Shown: in pieces, positions 46,794 to 58,700 of the stretch
Numbering within the stretch: position 1 is the stretch's first letter
Layout of the letters: every line of letters starts with the position of its first letter
DNA from: Piscinibacter sp.
GTDB lineage: Bacteria > Pseudomonadota > Gammaproteobacteria > Burkholderiales > Burkholderiaceae_C
Assembly: GCA_016706565.1 (NCBI GenBank)
Contig: JADJJI010000011.1
Span: forward strand, 496,001 to 560,000
Length of the DNA stretch: 64,000 nucleotides
Reading direction: 5' to 3'
Position numbers and translations under genes: made by a program
Notes under the pieces: generated by a model
Databases searched by the model: none
Told to the model about the DNA's origin: nothing
The model's input: the letters and a program-made list of their open reading frames with translations, nothing else

Positions 46794-47987
46794 ATGAACG
46801 TTCTTCGTTTTACCGATCTCGTCGCCGCCGGCAAGGTGGCGGGTCAGCGTGTCTTCATCCGTGCCGACCTGAACGTGCCGCAGGACGATGCCGGCAAGAT
46901 CACCGAGGACACCCGAATCCGCGCCAGCGTGCCCTGCATCGAGCAGGCGCTGAAGGCCGGCGCCGCGGTGATGGTCACTTCGCACCTGGGCCGGCCGACC
47001 GAGGGCGAGTTCAAGCCCGAGGATTCCCTGGCGCCGGTGGCTGCACGCATGGGCGAACTGCTCGGCCGCGAGGTGAAGCTGGTTTCCGGCTGGGTCGATG
47101 GCGTGCAGGTCGCGCCCGGCCAGGTGGTGATGCTGGAGAACTGCCGCCTCAACAAGGGCGAGAAGAAGAACAACGAAGAGCTGGCGAAGAAGATGGCCGC
47201 GCTGTGCGACATCTTCGTGCACGACGCCTTCGGCACCGCGCACCGCGCCGAGGCCTCGACCTACGGCATCGCGCAGTTCGCCAAGATCGCCTGCGCCGGG
47301 CCGCTGCTGGCTGCCGAGATCGACGCCATCACCAAGGCGCTTGCCAACCCGAAGCGCCCGCTGGTGGCCATCGTCGCCGGCAGCAAGGTCAGCACCAAGC
47401 TGACCATCCTGAAGAGCCTGGCGAAGAACGTCGACCAGCTCATCGTCGGCGGCGGCATCGCCAACACCTTCATGCTGGCCAGCGGCCTGCCGATCGGCAA
47501 GAGCCTCGTCGAGGCCGACCTGTTGGCCGAGGCCAAAGCGGTCATCGAGGCCATGAAGGCACGCGGCGCGGCCGTGCCGATCCCGGTCGACGTGGTCACG
47601 GCCAAGGAGTTCAAGGCCGATGCCAAGGCCACGGTCAAGCTGGCCAAGGACGTCGAGGCCGACGACCTGATCCTCGACATCGGCCCGCAGACGTCGGCAC
47701 AACTCGCCGCGCAGCTCAAGGCGGCCGGCACCATCGTCTGGAACGGCCCGGTGGGTGTGTTCGAGTTCGAGGCCTTCTCGCACGGCACCGAAGCGATCGC
47801 ACGGGCCATCGCCGCCAGCTCCGCCTTCAGCATCGCCGGCGGTGGCGACACGCTGGCGGCCATCGCCAAGTACGGCATCGAAAAGCAGGTGGGCTACATC
47901 TCCACCGGCGGCGGTGCCTTCCTCGAAGTGCTGGAGGGCAAGACGCTGCCGGCCTTCGAGATCCTCGCGAAGCGCGCGCAGGCATGA
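46794..47987 (+). CDS. pgk: Phosphoglycerate kinase
   Basis: 397 residues. Glycolysis/Calvin cycle step between 1,3-bisphosphoglycerate and 3-phosphoglycerate. N-terminal R-A-D-L-N-V-P, the S-H-L-G-R-P-T loop and the C-terminal nucleotide region G-G-G-D-T-L-A-A are intact. A TTG four codons upstream is in frame but the ATG fits the family N-terminus. It precedes pyk by 74 bases. Confidence 0.97.
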   Translation: MNVLRFTDLVAAGKVAGQRVFIRADLNVPQDDAGKITEDTRIRASVPCIEQALKAGAAVMVTSHLGRPTEGEFKPEDSLAPVAARMGELLGREVKLVSGWVDGVQVAPGQVVMLENCRLNKGEKKNNEELAKKMAALCDIFVHDAFGTAHRAEASTYGIAQFAKIACAGPLLAAEIDAITKALANPKRPLVAIVAGSKVSTKLTILKSLAKNVDQLIVGGGIANTFMLASGLPIGKSLVEADLLAEAKAVIEAMKARGAAVPIPVDVVTAKEFKADAKATVKLAKDVEADDLILDIGPQTSAQLAAQLKAAGTIVWNGPVGVFEFEAFSHGTEAIARAIAASSAFSIAGGGDTLAAIAKYGIEKQVGYISTGGGAFLEVLEGKTLPAFEILAKRAQA

Positions 47988-48029
47988 CAGTCATGCCGGC
48001 AGGCCAGGGACAGCGCGTCGCGGCACTTC

Positions 48030-48035
48030 GATAAT
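48030..48035 (+). promoter_or_regulatory. Candidate -10 element GATAAT before pyk
   Basis: GATAAT ends 26 bases before the pyk ATG and is followed by an ACGGAG ribosome site. A good -35 was not identified. It may allow pyk expression separate from pgk. Confidence 0.3.
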
Positions 48036-48061
48036 CCCCAGACAAAGACAACGGAGACTCC

Positions 48062-49492
48062 ATGCCCCGCGCCACCAAGATCGTTGCCACCCTCGGCCCC
48101 GCCTCCAGCTCCCCCGAGGTGCTGGAGCGCATGATGCGCGCGGGCGTCGACGTGGTGCGCCTGAACTTCTCGCACGGCAAGGCGCAGGACCACATCGACC
48201 GCGCCATGCTCGTGCGCGAGGTGGCGGCGCGCGCAGGCAAGGAAGTGGCCATCATGGCCGACCTGCAGGGCCCGAAGATCCGCGTCGGCAAGTTCGACGG
48301 CGGCTCGACGATGCTGACGGCCGGCCAGTCGTTCATTCTGGATGGCGCGACCACGGCGCTGGGCACCAACGAGCGTGTCGGACTGGACTACAAGGATCTG
48401 CCGCGCGACGTGAAGCCCGGCGATACGCTGCTGCTTAACGACGGCCTGTTGCGACTGACGGTCGAGGCGGTGCGCGGCGACGAAGTGCACACGACGGTGG
48501 TGATCGGCGGCGAGCTGTCCAACAACAAGGGCATCAACAAGGCTGGCGGCGGCCTCACCGCACCGGCACTCACCGCCAAGGACATGGAGGACATCAAGAC
48601 CGCGATGGCCTTCCAGTGCGAGTACCTGGCGGTGAGCTTCCCGAAGAACGCCACCGACATGGAGATGGCGCGCCAGCTCGCCAACGTGGCCGGCGAGCCG
48701 TGGCGGCACAAGCCGGCACTGATCGCCAAGATCGAGCGCAGCGAGGCCATTCCCGTGCTCGACCAGATCCTCAAGGCGAGCGACGGCATCATGGTCGCGC
48801 GCGGCGACCTGGCAGTGGAGGTCGGCAACGCCGCCGTGCCGGCACTGCAGAAACGCATGATCCGCCTGGCGCGCGAGATGGACAAGGTGGTCATCACCGC
48901 GACGCAGATGATGGAGTCGATGATCGTCAACCCGGTGCCCACGCGCGCCGAGGTGAGCGACGTGGCCAATGCCGTGCTCGACGGCACCGACGCCGTGATG
49001 CTCAGTGCCGAGACGGCCGCCGGCAAGTACCCGGTGGAGACGATCACGCAGATGGCTGCCATCGCGCTGGAAGCCGAGGCCGCCGACGACGTGTCGATCG
49101 AGACCGACTTCACCAACAAGAAGTTCGGCCGCATCGACCAGTCGATCGCCATGGGCGCGCTGTTCACGGCCCACCACCTGGGCTGCAAGGCGATCCTCGC
49201 ATTGACCGAGTCGGGCTCGACCGCGCTGTGGATGAGCCGGCACAACGTCAAGGTGCCGATCTATGCGCTGACGACGCAGCTGGTGTCGCAGCGCAAGATG
49301 ACGCTGTACCGCAACGTGCGGCCGCTCTTGATGCCGGTGTTCACCGACCGCGATCAGGCGCTGGCCGCCGCCGAGAAATTGCTCGTCGAGCGCGGCGTGC
49401 TGCGCCCCGGCGACACCTACGCGATCACCTGCGGCGAGCCGATGGGCTACCCCGGTGGCACCAACATGCTGAAGGTCTGCCGCGTCGCCTGA
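48062..49492 (+). CDS. pyk: Pyruvate kinase
   Basis: 476 residues. The catalytic core shows K-I-V-A-T-L-G-P-A, L-N-F-S-H-G, M-A-D-L-Q-G-P-K-I-R, the catalytic K in I-A-K-I-E-R and M-V-A-R-G-D-L-A-V-E-V; the C-terminal domain (about 345-476) includes T-E-S-G-S-T-A. It converts phosphoenolpyruvate and ADP to pyruvate and ATP. The stop overlaps the ilvA start by one base (TGATG). Confidence 0.97.
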   Translation: MPRATKIVATLGPASSSPEVLERMMRAGVDVVRLNFSHGKAQDHIDRAMLVREVAARAGKEVAIMADLQGPKIRVGKFDGGSTMLTAGQSFILDGATTALGTNERVGLDYKDLPRDVKPGDTLLLNDGLLRLTVEAVRGDEVHTTVVIGGELSNNKGINKAGGGLTAPALTAKDMEDIKTAMAFQCEYLAVSFPKNATDMEMARQLANVAGEPWRHKPALIAKIERSEAIPVLDQILKASDGIMVARGDLAVEVGNAAVPALQKRMIRLAREMDKVVITATQMMESMIVNPVPTRAEVSDVANAVLDGTDAVMLSAETAAGKYPVETITQMAAIALEAEAADDVSIETDFTNKKFGRIDQSIAMGALFTAHHLGCKAILALTESGSTALWMSRHNVKVPIYALTTQLVSQRKMTLYRNVRPLLMPVFTDRDQALAAAEKLLVERGVLRPGDTYAITCGEPMGYPGGTNMLKVCRVA

Positions 49493-50703
49493 TGGCCAGT
49501 GACCTGACCCTGCGGGACATCGAGGCCGCCGCGCAGCGGCTGCGCGGCGAGGTGGTCGACACGCCCTGCCTCGTGTCGCGCACGCTGTCCGAACTGGCCG
49601 GCTGCGAGGTCTACCTCAAGTTCGAGAACCTGCAGTTCACCGCCTCCTTCAAGGAGCGCGGCGCCTTGAACAAGATGGCGCAGCTCGGCGAGGCCGAACG
49701 CGCGGCCGGCGTGCTGGCGGTGTCGGCCGGCAACCATGCGCAAGGCGTGGCGTACCACGCGCAGCGCATGGGCATCCCGGCCACCATCGTCATGCCGCGC
49801 TTCGCGCCGGCGGTGAAGGTGGACAACACGCGGCGCTTCGGCGCGACCGTGGTGCTCGAAGGCGACACCTTCGACGATGCGCGCGCCCACGGCCTGGCGC
49901 TGGCGAATGAGCGCGGCTTCACCGTGGTGCACCCGTACGACGACCTGGCCGTCGCCGCAGGTCAGGGCACGATCGCGCTGGAGATGCTGGCGGCTCAGCC
50001 GCAGATCGACACCCTGATCGTCGCCATCGGCGGCGGCGGGTTGATCTCCGGCATGGCCACGGCGGCGCGTGCGATCAAGCCGGGCATCGAGGTCTACGGC
50101 GTGCAGACCGAGCGTTTCCCGGCGGTGTGGAATGCCGTGCACCACGGCCACCGCGAGAGCGGCCAGGCCACCATCGCCGACGGCATCGCCGTCAAGTCGC
50201 CGGGCGCGCTGACGTTGCCGATCATCAAGGAGCGCGTCAGGGACGTGCTGTTGGTGAGCGAGGACGACATTGAGCAGGCCATCCTGATGCTGCTCGAGAT
50301 CGAGAAAACGGTGGTCGAAGGTGCCGGCGGCGTCGGCCTGGCTGCCCTGATGAAGCACCGCGAGCGTTTCGCGGGCCGCCGGGTCGGTCTGGTGCTGTGC
50401 GGCGGCAATATCGAGCCGCTGGTCCTGGCCGAGATCATCGAGCGCGGCATGGTGAAGTCGGGGCGGCTCGCGCGCTTGCGGCTGGACATCCGCGACGTGC
50501 CGGGCGCGCTGGCCGACGTGGCCACGCTGCTGGGCAAGCTCGGCGCCAACATCGACGAGGTGCAGCACCAGCGTGCGTTCACCTCCCTGTCGGTGGAGCG
50601 GGCGCAGATCGAGGTGGTGGTGCGCACGCGCGGCGTCGCCCACATCGAGCAGATTCTCGCTGCGCTGCGCGCACAGGATTACCGGGCCGAACGCGTCGGT
50701 TGA
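49492..50703 (+). CDS. ilvA: Threonine ammonia-lyase, with C-terminal ACT domain
   Basis: 403 residues. PLP lysine K54 in T-A-S-F-K-E-R-G-A; the phosphate loop is G-G-G-G-L-I-S-G. An ACT-type regulatory domain follows about residue 325 (L-D-I-R-D-V-P-G-A-L-A-D-V). At this length it is the short form with one ACT domain, distinct from the about 510-residue biosynthetic type, so tdcB-like is an alternative name. Coupled to pyk by a one-base overlap. Confidence 0.92.
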   Translation: MASDLTLRDIEAAAQRLRGEVVDTPCLVSRTLSELAGCEVYLKFENLQFTASFKERGALNKMAQLGEAERAAGVLAVSAGNHAQGVAYHAQRMGIPATIVMPRFAPAVKVDNTRRFGATVVLEGDTFDDARAHGLALANERGFTVVHPYDDLAVAAGQGTIALEMLAAQPQIDTLIVAIGGGGLISGMATAARAIKPGIEVYGVQTERFPAVWNAVHHGHRESGQATIADGIAVKSPGALTLPIIKERVRDVLLVSEDDIEQAILMLLEIEKTVVEGAGGVGLAALMKHRERFAGRRVGLVLCGGNIEPLVLAEIIERGMVKSGRLARLRLDIRDVPGALADVATLLGKLGANIDEVQHQRAFTSLSVERAQIEVVVRTRGVAHIEQILAALRAQDYRAERVG

Positions 50704-50769
50704 CGCGCCTCAATCCAGCGTCGGCACGGCGGGCGGAGCATCCGGATCGAGCCGATCCAGGAGACTGCC

Positions 50770-53181
<2,412 letters not shown>

Positions 53182-53193
53182 GGCCGGCGCAGC

Positions 53194-54219
53194 TCAGGCC
53201 GCTTCGGCACGCACGCTGTCGACCAGCGCACGCACGCGGGGCGACATGTTCACCGGTTCGAGCGCCAGCTCGGGCTGGCTGCGCGCGAAGACGCGGAAGA
53301 GTTCGTCGGCGAAACCGTGGCCGATGTCCGTCACGCCCGAGAAGTCGAGTTGCGCATGGCGGAACTGCTGCAGTCGCTGCGCGGCACACCGGGCCTGGGC
53401 GCGCGAATCGAGCGCGCAGCCCGGTGCGGTGAGCAACTGCAGGGGCACGACGGTTCGCTCGAACGCATAGCCCTGGCCGTCGCGGCTGTGTTCGCGCAGT
53501 ACCGAGTCGAGCGTGCGCGTCGTGTCCAGAGCGATGGCAACGAACACCGAGGTGCCGTGCCGGGCCGCGGGTGTGGTGCGCGACCAGCGGTGGCGCTGCC
53601 AGGCGCGGTGCTGGAAGGCGGTGTCGTTCGCATGGAGGTCGAGCACGTCGGCGATGCGAGAGGTGAAGTACAGGCCGCGGCCGGTGTGCCGCTCGGGATC
53701 GCTGGTGAGCTTGCCTTTGCTCAGCTCCAGCATGGCCAAAGCGGGGTCGACGATCCGGAAGTACTGCGCGACCTTGTCGAACAGGCCGCGGCCGTCATCG
53801 GAAACCAGCAACTGCAGGTGAGCCGGTGTCTGCCGCATCGAGACGGTGACGCTCGTGCCGCCGCTGTGGTCGATGGCGTTGTTCACCAGTTCGCCGAAAG
53901 CGTGCTGGGCCAGCCGCACGACGTTGGCGGGCAACGTGAAGTTCGGCGCGAAGTCGCGCGACCAGGGCAGGGCCTCGTCGAGCCCGGCCAATGGGTAGCG
54001 CTGCACGACCTGGCGCAGCAGCCCGGGCACATGGTGCGGGCGGCGCGGCATGCCGTGTTGGGCGATCCACTGCGTCTCGACCAGGCGGGCGATCGTCTTG
54101 CCTGCCGTGCGGCGACTGACCGACAGGCGTTGCATGAGATGTGCCGCCAGGTCGTGAGGATGGGCGAGTGCGGCCGCGGTGATCCAGGGAGTGATGGCCG
54201 TCAAGGCAATGCGCGACAT
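53194..54219 (-). CDS. HTH - HATPase - STAS-like (DUF4325) fusion protein
   Basis: 341 residues. Residues about 1-70 look like a winged helix ([14 protein letters not shown]). A histidine-kinase-type ATPase domain follows: N-box [13 protein letters not shown] with N114, G1 box D-D-G-R-G-L-F at 141-147, and H-T-G-R-G-L-Y near 178. No phospho-His domain is present. The C-terminus (about 255-335, [19 protein letters not shown]) matches the DUF4325 STAS-like family. The arrangement resembles an anti-sigma kinase and its STAS partner in one chain, plus a DNA-binding part. It is convergent with ppsA and divergent from fba. Its role is unknown. Confidence 0.75.
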   Translation of the reverse strand: MSRIALTAITPWITAAALAHPHDLAAHLMQRLSVSRRTAGKTIARLVETQWIAQHGMPRRPHHVPGLLRQVVQRYPLAGLDEALPWSRDFAPNFTLPANVVRLAQHAFGELVNNAIDHSGGTSVTVSMRQTPAHLQLLVSDDGRGLFDKVAQYFRIVDPALAMLELSKGKLTSDPERHTGRGLYFTSRIADVLDLHANDTAFQHRAWQRHRWSRTTPAARHGTSVFVAIALDTTRTLDSVLREHSRDGQGYAFERTVVPLQLLTAPGCALDSRAQARCAAQRLQQFRHAQLDFSGVTDIGHGFADELFRVFARSQPELALEPVNMSPRVRALVDSVRAEAA

Positions 54220-54379
54220 GGCAGATCCTTATGGTCGGCAAAGGGCCGTCCGAACGCCGAGTGTCGGCCGCCGCGCGAACTGCGGGGCCGCGAAAAGCCG
54301 GGTGAACGCCAGCCAGTTTCGCCGGCGAATCCCCCGGATTCGGGCATGTTGCAGCGCAAAACCTGGCACCTCGGCTCGC

Positions 54380-54385
54380 TAGAAT
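54380..54385 (+). promoter_or_regulatory. Candidate -10 element TAGAAT before fba
   Basis: TAGAAT lies 71 bases before the fba ATG in the gap with the divergent HTH-HATPase gene. No clear -35. The same hexamer occurs before purC. Confidence 0.3.
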
Positions 54386-54456
54386 CGAACGAGTTACCGC
54401 CAGGTTACCGACGATGGTGCGTGGCAAGCCGAACGACTCACTTCCGGAGAACGACC

Positions 54457-55521
54457 ATGCCTCTCGTTTCGATGCGCCAACTGCTCGACCATGCCGCCGA
54501 AAACGGCTACGGCATCCCCGCCTTCAACGTCAACAACCTGGAGCAGGTTCAGGCCGTGATGACCGCGGCCGACGAAATTGGGGCGCCGGTGATCCTGCAG
54601 GCGAGTGCCGGTGCGCGCAAGTACGCGGGCGAGCCGTTCATCAAGCACCTGATCCAGGCCGCGCTCGAGCAGTGGCCTCACGTCCCGCTGGTGATGCACC
54701 AGGACCACGGCCAGAGCCCGGACGTCTGCAAGGGCGCCATCAACCTGGGCTTCAGCTCGGTGATGATGGACGGCTCGCTGCAGGCCGACGGCAAGACGAT
54801 CGCCAGCTATGACTACAACGTCGACGTGACGCGCAAGGTGGTCGACATGGCGCATGCGCTGGGCGTCACCGTCGAAGGCGAACTCGGCTGCCTGGGCTCG
54901 CTCGAGACCATGAAGGGCGACAAGGAAGACGGCCACGGCACCGAGGCCACGATGACGATGGACCAGTTGCTGACAGATCCCGAGCAGGCCGCCGACTTCG
55001 TCAAGCGCACGCAGCTCGACGCGCTGGCCATCGCCATCGGTACCAGCCACGGCGCCTACAAGTTCACCCGCAAGCCTACCGGTGACATCCTGGCGATCAA
55101 CCGCATCAAGGAGATCCACCGACGCATCCCGAACACCCACTTGGTGATGCACGGCAGTTCCAGCGTGCCGCAGGATCTGCTGGTCGAGATCCGCCAGTAC
55201 GGCGGCGCAATGAAGGAGACCTATGGCGTGCCGGTCGAGGAGATCCAGGAAGCCATCAAGCATGGCGTCCGCAAGATCAATATCGACACCGACATCCGCC
55301 TGGCCATGACTGCGGCCATCCGCAAGTACTTCGTGCAGAACCCGGAGAAGTTCGATCCGCGCGACTACCTCAAGCCGGCCCGAGAGGCCGCCAAGGTGAT
55401 CTGCAAGCAGCGCTACCAGCAGTTCGGCTGCGAAGGCCAGGCGGGCAAGATCAAGGGGCAGGCGCTGATCGACGTGGCCAAGCGATACGCGAGCGGTGAA
55501 CTGGCGCAGACGGTGGTCTGA
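54457..55521 (+). CDS. fba: Fructose-bisphosphate aldolase, class II
   Basis: 354 residues, the length of the Calvin-cycle type CbbA subclass. Zinc-binding and catalytic segments are clear: [25 protein letters not shown] and K-I-N-I-D-T-D. The ribosome site is GGAGA before ATG. A strong terminator follows 23 bases after the stop, so it is not read through into purC freely. Confidence 0.96.
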   Translation: MPLVSMRQLLDHAAENGYGIPAFNVNNLEQVQAVMTAADEIGAPVILQASAGARKYAGEPFIKHLIQAALEQWPHVPLVMHQDHGQSPDVCKGAINLGFSSVMMDGSLQADGKTIASYDYNVDVTRKVVDMAHALGVTVEGELGCLGSLETMKGDKEDGHGTEATMTMDQLLTDPEQAADFVKRTQLDALAIAIGTSHGAYKFTRKPTGDILAINRIKEIHRRIPNTHLVMHGSSSVPQDLLVEIRQYGGAMKETYGVPVEEIQEAIKHGVRKINIDTDIRLAMTAAIRKYFVQNPEKFDPRDYLKPAREAAKVICKQRYQQFGCEGQAGKIKGQALIDVAKRYASGELAQTVV

Positions 55522-55544
55522 GCCGCCAGGGCGGCCTCGCGACG

Positions 55545-55567
55545 ACCCGGCTTCGGCCGGGTTTTTT
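55545..55567 (+). terminator. Rho-independent terminator after fba
   Basis: ACCCGGC-TTCG-GCCGGGT forms a 7-bp stem with an extra-stable TTCG loop, followed directly by TTTTT. It ends fba transcription. Confidence 0.9.
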
Positions 55568-55582
55568 CATGGGGCCGCTCAC

Positions 55583-55588
55583 TAGAAT
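55583..55588 (+). promoter_or_regulatory. Candidate -10 element TAGAAT before purC
   Basis: TAGAAT lies 15 bases after the fba terminator and 48 bases before the purC ATG. Its place after the terminator supports a separate purC promoter; the -35 is not clear. Confidence 0.35.
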
Positions 55589-55636
55589 TCGGCGATTCCC
55601 CTGAAACGAACGCCTTCGCGGCGACAAAGGAGCTCC

Positions 55637-56533
55637 ATGACTGCCGCCCTGCTCGAAAGCACCATTCGCTCTCTGCCTCTCGTTGCCAAAGGCAAGGTGC
55701 GCGACAACTATGCGGTGGGCGCAGACCGGCTGCTGATGGTGGCGACAGATCGCCTGAGCGCCTTCGACGTGGTCATGGGGGAACCCATTCCGGGCAAGGG
55801 CGAGATGCTGACGCGCATGGCGCTGTTCTGGTTCGGCAAACTGGGCCACATCGTGCCCAACCATCTGACGGGGCAGGACCCGGAAAGCGTGGTGGCGCCG
55901 GAAGAGCGTGAGCAGGTACGCGGCCGTTCGATGCTGGTCAAGCGGCTCGAGCCGCTGCCGGTCGAGGCCGTGGTGCGTGGTTATCTGGCTGGCAGCGGTT
56001 GGAAAGAGTACCAGGAGGGGCAGTCCGTCTGCGGTGTGGCCTTGCCCGCCGGGCTCAAGAACGCGAGCAAGTTGCCCGCCCCCATATTCACGCCAGCGAC
56101 CAAGGCCGAGATGGGCTCGCACGACGAGAACATCAGTTTCGATCGGATGAAGCAGATCATCGGCGACGTTCTGGCAGAGAAGGTCCGGGAGACATCCGTT
56201 CGTCTCTACGCCGAGGCCGCCGCCTTCGCCTTGCAGCGCGGGATCATCATCGCGGACACCAAGTTCGAGTTTGGTCTGGACAAGGACGGGACATTGACCC
56301 TGATGGACGAGATCCTGACGCCCGATTCATCCAGGTTCTGGCCCGTTGAAGGGTACGTCGAAGGCGCGAATCCGCCGAGCTACGACAAACAGTTCGTCCG
56401 TGATTGGCTAGAGCGGGCGACAGTTCATGGACAGCCTTGGAACAAGAAAGCGCCCGCCCCGCCCCTGGACGCTGAAGTAGTCCTCAAGACTGCTGCGAAG
56501 TATCAAGAGGCGATGAAAACTCTGCTGGGGTGA
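55637..56533 (+). CDS. purC: SAICAR synthetase (phosphoribosylaminoimidazole-succinocarboxamide synthase)
   Basis: 298 residues. Purine pathway enzyme joining aspartate to CAIR. Motifs: [22 protein letters not shown] and D-T-K-F-E-F-G. AAGGAG lies before the ATG. The 3' third reads as noticeably less GC-rich than the start. In related species purE and purK normally follow; here an AT-rich TPR gene begins 3 bases after the stop. Confidence 0.95.
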   Translation: MTAALLESTIRSLPLVAKGKVRDNYAVGADRLLMVATDRLSAFDVVMGEPIPGKGEMLTRMALFWFGKLGHIVPNHLTGQDPESVVAPEEREQVRGRSMLVKRLEPLPVEAVVRGYLAGSGWKEYQEGQSVCGVALPAGLKNASKLPAPIFTPATKAEMGSHDENISFDRMKQIIGDVLAEKVRETSVRLYAEAAAFALQRGIIIADTKFEFGLDKDGTLTLMDEILTPDSSRFWPVEGYVEGANPPSYDKQFVRDWLERATVHGQPWNKKAPAPPLDAEVVLKTAAKYQEAMKTLLG

Positions 56534-56536
56534 AGA

Positions 56537-57637
56537 ATGAAATCACGTTTTCTAGTGCGGATGGATGAGTTAATTGACGTTGCCGAAAGTTCGAGTAAGG
56601 CAGTATGCTTGAATCTTGAGACGGCAAGCTATTTGGCTCGCAGAGGGGATCATATCGAATCAAGAAGTATTGTTCATCGAGTACGAAGCGAAGGGCAACA
56701 TCTGAAGAACGGAACTATCGGTGCTTGGTTGAACTTCGCTGAAGGGATGCAGTTTCATTCCGCGGGCAACGCTTCTGAAGCGAAACTAAAATGGCAACGT
56801 TGTTTAGCCATTGCAAGGTCTGCGAATGCCAATGAGGTTGTGGCAAGAGTATCAGCATGGCTTGCGTTTGTTGATTATACTAATTTAAGCATTTCATCGC
56901 TAATATCAAATACGCGCGAGGCACTCTCGGTGCTTGCGGATGATAATTTTGAGGCGATTGCCAGAACAAATCTGACAGCCGCCCAAGTTTTCCACCTATG
57001 CGGCGATTACGAAAGCGCAAGACTGTTCTACGAGAAATCTAGAACTGCTTGCCTAGAATATTGTGACGACGTTATGCTCGCTGCACTTATACATAATATG
57101 GCATGGCTCAGAGTGTCAGCCCGAAGAAATCAAACGCTCCAAGGCCTTGAGACCAAGGATGAAGGTTTCCTAGTAGAAGCGGCGGCTGAGTCTACGAGCA
57201 GCTATGAGAAACTAATTGATTCGAAGGGTTTGGATGTGATGACTCCGCTCCTTGGTGCGCAGGTTGATATCATGTTCGGTAGATATGCGGTTGCAATTGA
57301 TAAAATCGGTGCGAAGTTGAAGGATCTTCGATCTCAAGGGCTCGCTCGGCTCAGTGGGGTGCTCATAGCTGACTGCGCCTATTGTCGCGCGCAGATTGGC
57401 GATATCGAAGGGGCAAAGAACGACGCCATCGTGGCATTAGGATCAATTTCGCAAATCGATCATGTCGATGATCTTGCTGTCCTGTTCACTCGTGTTTCTA
57501 CAGTTTTCAAATTGACGGGAGATCTAGAAAAATCTACCGAATGCATTGAAAGGGCTAAAGAATTATGGTCCGAGTTCATGCTGCTCCGAAAGAGTATCCT
57601 GGTACAGGTCGGTGGGCATCCCGGTTTTGTCGCGTGA
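56537..57637 (+). CDS. AT-rich TPR-like protein of unknown function
   Basis: 366 residues in which two sampled 60-base lines are 47-48% GC, against 73% for a sampled line of purC. The sequence is helical with repeating A/L/Y helices (for example T-A-A-Q-V-F-H-L-C-G-D-Y-E-S-A-R-L-F-Y, then I-A-D-C-A-Y-C-R-A-Q-I-G-D-I-E-G-A-K), typical of tetratricopeptide solenoids. No signal peptide, membrane span or enzyme domain is visible. It follows purC by 3 bases without a terminator, so it can use the purC promoter. The base composition and lost purE/purK neighbours suggest acquisition by transfer. Its function is unknown; a protein-binding or regulatory role is the default for TPRs. Confidence 0.8.
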   Translation: MKSRFLVRMDELIDVAESSSKAVCLNLETASYLARRGDHIESRSIVHRVRSEGQHLKNGTIGAWLNFAEGMQFHSAGNASEAKLKWQRCLAIARSANANEVVARVSAWLAFVDYTNLSISSLISNTREALSVLADDNFEAIARTNLTAAQVFHLCGDYESARLFYEKSRTACLEYCDDVMLAALIHNMAWLRVSARRNQTLQGLETKDEGFLVEAAAESTSSYEKLIDSKGLDVMTPLLGAQVDIMFGRYAVAIDKIGAKLKDLRSQGLARLSGVLIADCAYCRAQIGDIEGAKNDAIVALGSISQIDHVDDLAVLFTRVSTVFKLTGDLEKSTECIERAKELWSEFMLLRKSILVQVGGHPGFVA

Positions 57638-57734
57638 ACAACCTAATCGATCGCTTCGAGCTTATTTGTGGTACTGTACTTATCTCTTGGATAAAACATA
57701 GATAATTCATGTTGGTTCGAGCAAGGAGGGAGTC

Positions 57735-58649
57735 TTATGATCCGATTGAGCTTATGATCAATGTAGGCAAAGTGTGATTCTGCCCGCCACGGCTCGCAAT
57801 CTTGGTTGCTCCCACCCGGTTCCCCAGCTGAACCGAATCTTCTAGACTCCACCCCTTCTCCAGACCGGATAGCAATGCCGCGCGAAACGCGTCGCCGCAG
57901 CCGGTTGGATCGACGATCTGTTCTGCTTTGACTCCAGGCACATGAGTGCGCTCACCCTGCTGCCAGATGTCGCAGCCGTCGGCGCCCAGGGTGACGACAA
58001 CACCCTTCAGGTGAGAGCGCGACAGAGATTCCAGCGAGTAGCCGGTCCGGTCGCACAGCATCTTCGCCTCGTAGTCGTTCAACGCAACCCAAGTGGCTTT
58101 CGAGATGAAGTCCTTCAGTTCGGTGCCGTCGAACATCGGCAGTCCTTGGCCGGGATCGAAGATGAACGGAATCTTGGCATCAGTCAGCTGCCGTGCGTGC
58201 TGGAGCATGGCGTCGCGGCCGTCGGGCGCGATGATCGCCACGCTGATGTCGTCGCGGTGGGGCACGGCCGTCAGATGGGCCGACTGCATCGCGCCAGGGT
58301 GAAACGCAGTGATCTGGTTGTTGTCGATGTCCGTGATGATGATGGCCTGCGCCGTGTAGCTGTCCTCCACCACGCGGATGTACTCGGTGGTCGCATTCCA
58401 CGAGCGCACGCGGGCCAGGTAGTCCTGCCCATCGGTGCCGATCGCCGCCATGATCAGCGGCTCACCTCCCAACTGCTTCAGGCTGTAGGCGATGTTGCCG
58501 GCGCACCCGCCGAACTCGCGCCGCAGCGTCGGCACCAGAAACGAGACGTTGAGGATGTGCACCTGATCCGGCAAGATCTGCTGAGAGAATCGGCCAGGAA
58601 AAGTGGTGATCGTGTCGAAGGCGAGCGATCCGCAGATCAGGGCAGGCAT
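57735..58649 (-). CDS. PfkB family sugar/nucleoside kinase
   Basis: 304 residues. The ribokinase-family signature is clear: an N-terminal G-S-L-A-F-D-T, G-G-C-A-G-N-I-A-Y-S-L, and the anion hole with catalytic Asp in D-P-T-G-C-G-D-A-F. Adenosine kinase-like or sugar kinases share this pattern; the substrate is not readable. The last about 12 codons (after G-G-Q-N-H) lie in AT-rich DNA of the neighbouring island and end T-L-P-T-L-I-I-S-S-I-G-S, unlike the usual helix of the family, so the C-terminus seems replaced. Confidence 0.88.
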   Translation of the reverse strand: MPALICGSLAFDTITTFPGRFSQQILPDQVHILNVSFLVPTLRREFGGCAGNIAYSLKQLGGEPLIMAAIGTDGQDYLARVRSWNATTEYIRVVEDSYTAQAIIITDIDNNQITAFHPGAMQSAHLTAVPHRDDISVAIIAPDGRDAMLQHARQLTDAKIPFIFDPGQGLPMFDGTELKDFISKATWVALNDYEAKMLCDRTGYSLESLSRSHLKGVVVTLGADGCDIWQQGERTHVPGVKAEQIVDPTGCGDAFRAALLSGLEKGWSLEDSVQLGNRVGATKIASRGGQNHTLPTLIISSIGS

Positions 58650-58700
58650 AGAGGCTCCAAGGGTGAATAGGGGGCTTTGGCAGCGCGGGCTACCGCCGGT

